From Xanthobacteraceae bacterium (GTDB lineage: Bacteria; Pseudomonadota; Alphaproteobacteria; Rhizobiales; Xanthobacteraceae), in the NCBI GenBank assembly GCA_030043175.1, contig JASHYD010000951.1, positions 1 through 11,128 on the forward strand: a DNA stretch of 11,128 nucleotides. Direction: 5' to 3'. Below are positions 7,034 to 11,128 of this stretch, one piece after another. Within the stretch, counting starts at the first letter, position 1, and each line of letters begins with the position of its first letter. The position numbers were made by a program, and so were the translations under genes. The notes beneath the pieces are model-generated. The model did no database searches. It was not told the origin of the DNA and saw nothing but the letters and a program-made list of their open reading frames with translations.

Positions 7034-7495
7034 ATGCGCGCCTTCGAGGATTTCAAGGTCGGCGATGTGATGGAATTTGGACCGCTCACCATCACCGCCG
7101 CCGACATCAAGTCGTTCGCGTCGCGATTCGATCCGCAGCCCATGCATCTCGACGAGACTGCGGTCCAGAACACCGTTGTGAACGGCCTGTTCGCATCCGG
7201 CCTGCATCTGGTGTGCATGCATATGCGCTTGTTCGCCGACGGTGTGCTGCGCGACAGCACCTCGATGGGCAGCCCCGGGGTCGAGGAAATACGCTACCTT
7301 GAGCCCCTGCGCGCAGGCGACAGCCTCACATTGCGGGTTGAGATCGTCGGTGCGCGGCCGTCCCGGAGCCGTCCGGAGATGGGGCTCGTCAGTTTTCGCA
7401 GTCGCATGGTCAATGGCGACTTCAAGGCGGTACTGGAGATGAGTGCGACTCTGATGTTCGGGCGGCGTGCAGGCGCAAGCGAACTCGCGTCATGA
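7034..7495 (+). CDS. MaoC family dehydratase (hotdog fold), first of tandem pair
   Basis: The 153-residue single-hotdog protein belongs to the MaoC/(R)-specific enoyl-CoA hydratase group, which adds water to trans-2-enoyl-CoA or related thioesters. The hydratase signature is at residues 32-41, FDPQPMHLDE, with the catalytic pair Asp33 and His38 in the same spacing as PhaJ-type enzymes. The Asn common in the D-x-N-P-x-H motif is Gln here. ASG at 54-56 follows on the hydrating helix. It begins 15 nt after the ychF stop with only a weak AGGA next to the ATG, so it is probably translated from the ychF transcript. Its stop overlaps the next MaoC gene by 4 nt. The physiological substrate is unknown; PHA, fatty-acid or branched acyl-CoA metabolism are all possible. 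Confidence 0.9.
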   Translation: MRAFEDFKVGDVMEFGPLTITAADIKSFASRFDPQPMHLDETAVQNTVVNGLFASGLHLVCMHMRLFADGVLRDSTSMGSPGVEEIRYLEPLRAGDSLTLRVEIVGARPSRSRPEMGLVSFRSRMVNGDFKAVLEMSATLMFGRRAGASELAS

Positions 7496-7977
7496 CGTAT
7501 TTCGAGGATCTGCGTGTTGGCGCCCGCACGCAACTCGGCGGCCACACGTTCACGGCGGACGAAATCAAGGAATTCGCGCGGGAATTCGACCCGCAGCCGT
7601 TTCACCTTGATGAGGAAGCGGCGGCGCGTTCCCATTTCGGCGCGCTCTGCGCGTCGGGCTGGCACACGGCGGCACTTTGCCTGCGTCATGTCGTGTTGGC
7701 GCGCCAGCGCGAGCAGGCGGAGCGGCGCCAGCGCGGCGAACCGGTCGCGCGGACCGGCCCGTCGCCGGGCCTGCGTGATCTTAAGTGGCCAAGGCCCGTC
7801 TACGCAGGGGACACCATCACGTTCGCCCAGGAAATCGTGGAATTGCGCGCGGTCGCCAGCCGTCCCGCGGTCGGGCTGCGCATCGCGCGTCACACCGGCA
7901 CCAACCAGCGCGGCGAACTCGTCTATTCAGTGCTGAGCAGTACCTTCATCGAACGGCACAAGCCCCAATTGAGTTAG
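7492..7977 (+). CDS. MaoC family dehydratase (hotdog fold), second of tandem pair
   Basis: The 161-residue protein is a paralogue of the gene just upstream. A hand alignment of the first 58 residues gives about half identical positions, including MxxFEDxxVG and FDPQPxHLDE with Asp33 and His38, and ASG at 54-56. Beyond that the two diverge, and this copy has an Arg/Gln-rich insertion around residues 68-85 (ARQREQAERRQRGEP). The ATG at 7492 overlaps the preceding stop in ATGA, which suggests translational coupling and a fixed stoichiometry. The two may form a heterodimer, since paired or fused hotdogs are known in eukaryotic and some bacterial hydratases. Both copies keep the catalytic Asp and His, so neither looks like a purely structural partner. 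Substrate unknown. Confidence 0.9.
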   Translation: MTYFEDLRVGARTQLGGHTFTADEIKEFAREFDPQPFHLDEEAAARSHFGALCASGWHTAALCLRHVVLARQREQAERRQRGEPVARTGPSPGLRDLKWPRPVYAGDTITFAQEIVELRAVASRPAVGLRIARHTGTNQRGELVYSVLSSTFIERHKPQLS

Positions 7978-8268
7978 AAGGGGCGGCTCAGGTGCAATCC
8001 CCTCGGGTCCGGCCGATCACGATGATCCGCTTTAAGCCGTTACGCCCGGCGGTGGCGGTGGATTACCGCCTCGCCTGATCCGGAACGCCACCCGGGGAGA
8101 TGGCGCGCTGTAGGAAGATTAACCCGGAGGCGTGGTCCGCAAGGGGCCGGCGCGGGGCGGAACTTGGGAGCCGATTAGTTGGGAAAATTTCTATTGCGCA
8201 TGTGCCTTGCACACGCGAAAATCCGACCCCAATTACGGCAAGAATGAAGTTTCCCAGGGAGGAACCCG
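7978..8268. other. Spacer between the MaoC pair and the DUF2948 gene
   Basis: No gene is supported in this 291-nt stretch. A GGCGGT/ACCGCC stem with a 5-nt loop (8054-8070) could mark the end of the ychF-maoC transcript but has no T-run. An AT-richer patch around 8175-8195 may hold the promoter for the next gene, though I cannot point to good -35 and -10 boxes. GGAGG at 8258-8262 is a strong ribosome binding site 6 nt before the ATG at 8269. Confidence 0.45.
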
Positions 8269-8724
8269 ATGGAACTCCTCAAGCTCGTCGCCCTTGACCG
8301 GGACGACCTAGAGGTGGTTTCGACCCATTTGCAGGACGCGACGCTGAGTGTCGGCGACGTACATTGGCGGCCTGCAGAAAAGCGGCTGGTGATGAGTCTG
8401 GCCCGGTTCGATTGGGCCGGGTCCCTGTGTGAACTCGCGCAATTCCAGCGACGCCGCACAGCGCTGCGATTTGACCGCGTCAACAGCATCAAATGCCGCA
8501 ATGTCAATTGTAAGGATAAGCGGGCGTTGCTCAACCTGCTCGCAATCGAGTTCGAGGCGAGCGACCCGCCCGGAGGTGTCGTGACCCTGATGTTTTCTAG
8601 CGGCGCCGCCTTGCGGCTCGAAGTCGAATGCCTGGAATGCGAGCTGGTCGATCTTGGCCCGGTGTGGACCGAGACATGCCGCCCGACCCACGTCGAGGAC
8701 GTAGACGACATCAGGACGGCCTGA
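8269..8724 (+). CDS. DUF2948 family protein
   Basis: The 151-residue protein matches my recollection of DUF2948, a family found almost only in Alphaproteobacteria and usually encoded directly before hisD. Typical segments are the opening LLKLVALDRDDLEVVSTHLQDA, seen here from residue 3 (split: LLKLVALDRDDLEV, VSTHLQDA), then VGDVHWRPAEKRLVMSLARFDW and a late SGAALRLEVECLECELVDLG with WxExxRPxH near the end. It appears soluble, with no signal peptide or membrane segment. Its function is unknown. The start has a strong GGAGG at 8258-8262. It is followed by a good intrinsic terminator and a long gap, so unlike in many relatives it is probably not co-transcribed with hisD. Confidence 0.88.
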   Translation: MELLKLVALDRDDLEVVSTHLQDATLSVGDVHWRPAEKRLVMSLARFDWAGSLCELAQFQRRRTALRFDRVNSIKCRNVNCKDKRALLNLLAIEFEASDPPGGVVTLMFSSGAALRLEVECLECELVDLGPVWTETCRPTHVEDVDDIRTA

Positions 8725-8753
8725 GAGCTGGTCTTGCGGCCGTGCTTTGGGGG

Positions 8754-8772
8754 GGCCCGCGGGGGCCTTTTA
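8754..8772 (+). terminator. Intrinsic terminator after DUF2948 gene
   Basis: A GGCCC/GGGCC stem (8754-8758 with 8763-8767) and GCGG loop is followed at once by TTTTA. It lies 30 nt after the DUF2948 stop. It is the only hairpin in the window with both a GC-rich stem and a T-run, and it suggests that transcription of the upstream unit ends here rather than running into hisD. Confidence 0.7.
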
Positions 8773-9531
8773 CCCCTCAATTTTAATCGCAGCGCTTGGC
8801 CAAGAATTCGGACCCGTTTCGTTCTGAAAGCCTGTCCGCTCGCAACTCCGCATGCGCGCCAATGAAACCCATCGGCGATGCACACTCCGCATGATCTGAA
8901 AACGCAGCGTGGGCGTGCGATTCGGCAAGACCGCGCGCATTTCGAGCGCTTTGCGCCAACAGCAGCGATATAGCCGACGAGCCGACAGTGGCCGAGCGGC
9001 GACCCGCGCCCGATTTTCGACTGCGCGCTAACCACGATCTCGCGGTCCGGCGCATCGGCACGGCGTCGTGCATAAGGCAGTTCCTAACCACGCTGGCTTG
9101 GCCGCGGTATCGGGTTGGCGGTTGCCCGGCAGGGTGCTCTGAGCGGTCAGTCCTCGACCGGACCGCAGTCGAGATTTCGCCCGGCAGCTGACGTTCGGGA
9201 GATGACGCAAACACTGAAGGCGGGCAGACCCAGGGCCGTCCGCGTGGGGGGCGAGTGGGAACATCGAAGCAGCCCTTAAGGACTCCGGATATCGGCAAGC
9301 GAGGTGAGATAAATCACAAAGCGTTACCCGCGGGCGTTATCCGGCGGGTTATGGTTGTCGCTCCGCGCAAGCCCGTTTCGACTCCTTTTCACGACAGATA
9401 TGTCACCAGCTTGCGGACTCGGCTTCGCCGGTCGTTTGAGAAGCGTCTGATGAGCCAATGGCAGATGACTTCGCCATTTGCTATCCCTCCCGCGATCCTC
9501 AAGCACCAGCAGGGAGGGGGAAGGCCGAGGC
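8773..9531. other. 759-bp region without a convincing gene, upstream of hisD
   Basis: This is the longest gap in the window. Open frames exist on both strands: 9298 to 8783 minus (171 codons), 9255-9554 plus (99 codons) and 8988-9191 plus (67 codons). Their products are rich in Arg, Ser and Ala, lack domain-like motifs, lack good ribosome binding sites, and are typical of chance frames in GC-rich DNA. I see a CRP/FNR-like palindrome at 9304-9317 and an ACCCGC/GCGGGT inverted repeat (9326-9331 with 9344-9349). No terminal inverted repeats or transposase motifs are visible. The hisD promoter presumably lies in the right-hand part. Confidence 0.5.
9303..9318. promoter_or_regulatory. CRP/FNR-family-like operator
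   Basis: GTGA (9304-9307), a 6-nt spacer GATAAA, and TCAC (9314-9317) followed by A form a perfect 4-bp inverted repeat that matches the CRP core TGTGA-N6-TCACA at 9 of 10 positions. It is about 215 nt upstream of the hisD ATG, in DNA with no gene. A site this short can occur by chance, and which regulator would bind is unknown. Confidence 0.3.
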
Positions 9532-10824
9532 ATGCCTATCCATCTCGACAATAGCGCCGGAGATTTTGCCGCGCGCTTCACTACGTTTCTTGCCACCAAG
9601 CGCGAGGGCGCCGCGGATGTGGAAGAGGCAGCGCGCGCCATCATTGCCGGGGTGGCGGCGCGCGGCGATGAGGCCCTGGTGGCCTATACTCGCAGATTCG
9701 ATCGCATCGGCCTAAAGCCCTGCGAACTGCGCATCACCCCGGCCGAAATCGACGATGCCTTCGGCTCCTGCGATCGCGCGGCCCGCGACGCGCTCGCTTT
9801 AGCTTGCCAGCGCATCGAGGCCTACCACCGCCGGCAGGTGCCCCGCGATGAGCGCTTTACCGATTCACTCGGGGTTGAGCTTGGCTGGCGCTGGACGGCG
9901 ATTGCCGCCGTTGGCCTTTATGTGCCGGGCGGCACCGCGGCCTATCCGTCCTCGGTGCTGATGAATGCGGTGCCGGCCAAGGTCGCAGGCGTGCCACGCG
10001 TGGTGATGGTGGTGCCCGCGCCGGATGGTCTTAATCCGCTGGTGCTGGCTGCCGCAAAACTGGCCGGAGTCAACGAAATCTATCGCGTGGGCGGCGCCCA
10101 GGCGGTGGCGGCGCTCGCCTATGGCACCACGACTATTGCGCCGGTCGACAAGATTGTCGGACCCGGCAATGCCTATGTGACGGCAGCCAAACGCCTGGTG
10201 TTCGGCAAGGTCGGCATCGATATGATCGCAGGTCCTTCCGAGGTGCTGATCCTCGCCGACAGCGGCGCCAATCCGGATTGGATTGCGGCCGATCTGTTGG
10301 CCCAAGCCGAACATGATTCGGCTGCTCAGTCGATCCTGATCACCGACGACATCGCGCTGTCCCGGGATGTGGAGCGCGCGGTCGCGGCGCAGCTTGCGAC
10401 GCTGCCCCGCGCAGAAGTCGCGCTGGCATCGTGGAACAACTATGGCGCTATTATCATGGTTGATCGGCTTGATGACGCGGTGGCGCTTATCGACGCGGTC
10501 GCACCCGAGCATCTCGAAATCATCGCCGACGACGCTGAGCGTCTGGCGGGCAAAATTCGAAACGCCGGCGCCATTTTCCTCGGCCCCCACACGCCCGAGG
10601 CGATCGGTGACTATGTGGCGGGGTCCAATCACGTGCTGCCAACTGCGCGCTCGGCGCGGTTCTCTTCCGGATTGGGGGTGCTCGATTTCATGAAACGCAC
10701 CTCGATCCTCAAATGCGGGCCAGCGCAGCTCGCGCAGCTTGGGCCGGCCGTCATCGCGCTAGGAGAGGCAGAGGGACTCGCGGCCCATGCGCGTTCGGTC
10801 GCGACCAGGATCAACCGCCGATGA
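9532..10824 (+). CDS. hisD: Histidinol dehydrogenase
   Basis: HisD oxidises L-histidinol to L-histidine in two NAD-dependent steps, the end of histidine synthesis. The 430-residue protein is full length. Catalytic Glu326-His327 lie in APEHLE. The zinc ligands Gln258 and His261 ([10 protein letters not shown]), Asp360 (AIGDY) and His419 (AAHARS) are all present at essentially the enterobacterial numbering. [12 protein letters not shown] at 130-141, GPGNAYV and AGPSEVLI are signature blocks. The ATG at 9532 gives MPIHLDN and the family's length. A TTG at 9478 would add 18 non-homologous residues and is rejected. GGAGG at 9513-9517 is 14 nt away and GAGG at 9527-9530 is very close, so the true ribosome binding site is unclear. 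It overlaps the UPF0262 start in ATGA. Confidence 0.98.
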   Translation: MPIHLDNSAGDFAARFTTFLATKREGAADVEEAARAIIAGVAARGDEALVAYTRRFDRIGLKPCELRITPAEIDDAFGSCDRAARDALALACQRIEAYHRRQVPRDERFTDSLGVELGWRWTAIAAVGLYVPGGTAAYPSSVLMNAVPAKVAGVPRVVMVVPAPDGLNPLVLAAAKLAGVNEIYRVGGAQAVAALAYGTTTIAPVDKIVGPGNAYVTAAKRLVFGKVGIDMIAGPSEVLILADSGANPDWIAADLLAQAEHDSAAQSILITDDIALSRDVERAVAAQLATLPRAEVALASWNNYGAIIMVDRLDDAVALIDAVAPEHLEIIADDAERLAGKIRNAGAIFLGPHTPEAIGDYVAGSNHVLPTARSARFSSGLGVLDFMKRTSILKCGPAQLAQLGPAVIALGEAEGLAAHARSVATRINRR

Positions 10825-11128
10825 GCGCGGGCGCGCACGGTAAGCGCCTCATCAAGATCGTCCTCGATGAGGACAGCATCGGCCCTGGCACCCGAGACGT
10901 CGAACACGAACGCGCGGTCGCAATCTACGATCTGGTGGAGCAAAACTCGTTCGCGCCAGTCGGACATGACGGCGGACCCTATTGCCTCAAGCTCCAACTT
11001 GCGGGCAACCGGCTCATCTTCGATATCCGCACCGAGGACGATCGCCCCGTCGTCGCCCATCATCTATCGCTCACGCCATTTCGCCGCCTCGTGAAGGACT
11101 ATTTCCTGGTGTGCGAGAGCTATTACCA
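10821..11128 (+). CDS. UPF0262 family protein, 3' end beyond window
   Basis: The first 102 codons are present and remain open at the window edge; as I recall the family is about 155-160 residues, so roughly a third is missing. The start [18 protein letters not shown], the phrase [15 protein letters not shown] (around 32-46) and [17 protein letters not shown] near the cut are characteristic of UPF0262. The function is unknown; no signal peptide or membrane segment is visible. The ATG at 10821 overlaps the hisD stop by 4 nt, so it is translationally coupled to hisD. In related genomes the next genes are usually a low-molecular-weight phosphatase, infA and a Maf protein, which would be expected to the right. 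Confidence 0.9.
   Translation, partial: MSAGAHGKRLIKIVLDEDSIGPGTRDVEHERAVAIYDLVEQNSFAPVGHDGGPYCLKLQLAGNRLIFDIRTEDDRPVVAHHLSLTPFRRLVKDYFLVCESYY

Noticed and set aside
8175..9035. 286-codon minus-strand open frame across the DUF2948 gene and its terminator
   Set aside because: It is antisense to a recognised family over half its length, and the rest is Arg/Ser/Cys-rich without motifs.
8783..9298. 171-codon minus-strand open frame in the hisD upstream gap
   Set aside because: No recognisable domain, Arg/Ser/Ala-rich composition and no ribosome binding site. Kept only as part of the unexplained gap.
9478..9531. 18-codon upstream extension of hisD from a TTG
   Set aside because: The ATG at 9532 gives the family's usual length and active-site numbering; the extension is Ser/Arg/Gly-rich and has no support.
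9865..10632. 255-codon minus-strand open frame antisense to hisD
   Set aside because: hisD has every catalytic and zinc residue on the plus strand; the antisense frame is explained by base composition.

Overview
The window reads as an ordinary chromosomal housekeeping segment of a GC-rich alphaproteobacterium, most likely Hyphomicrobiales (Rhizobiales) or a close relative. The grounds are a DUF2948-hisD-UPF0262 cluster, an rplY-pth-ychF cluster followed by two MaoC-type genes, an lgt-methyltransferase-pgeF operon opposite a BMFP/UbiK gene, and a small Gly-rich exported protein of a type common in rhizobial genomes. This placement rests on remembered gene order and family distribution; no search was run.

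Layout. Positions 1-2841 form a tight minus-strand operon: lgt (2841 to 2020), a MidA/NDUFAF7-type methyltransferase (2020 to 923) and pgeF (926 to 153). The stops and starts overlap by 1 and 4 nt, which suggests translational coupling. A partial, unusually AT-rich reading frame may continue the operon off the left edge. A 229-nt divergent spacer separates lgt from plus-strand ubiK (3071-3340). Next come a short secreted glycine-zipper protein with an in-frame 24-bp tandem repeat (3418-3720) and a 372-bp spacer with a promoter-like site. rplY (4093-4806) and pth (4880-5494) follow. After a 426-bp gap with no confident gene come ychF (5921-7018) and two tandem MaoC/hotdog hydratase-like genes (7034-7495, 7492-7977) that overlap by 4 nt. 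A 291-bp spacer leads to a DUF2948 gene (8269-8724) with a good intrinsic terminator. Then there is a 760-bp stretch without a convincing gene, followed by hisD (9532-10824), which overlaps by 4 nt the start of a UPF0262 gene cut by the right edge.

Together the genes cover lipoprotein maturation (lgt), envelope precursor editing (pgeF), respiratory assembly (the MidA-like methyltransferase by analogy, and ubiK for ubiquinone), translation (rplY, pth, ychF), probable acyl-CoA hydration (MaoC pair) and the last step of histidine synthesis (hisD). The conserved active-site residues I looked for are present in each recognised enzyme, and I see no frameshifts in recognised genes.

I did not find a convincing new multi-gene system. 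The points most worth a second look are the 760-bp interruption between DUF2948 and hisD, which contains a CRP/FNR-like palindrome; the repeat-tailed small exported protein; the tandem MaoC duplication; the gene-poor gap before ychF; and the AT-rich partial frame at the left edge.
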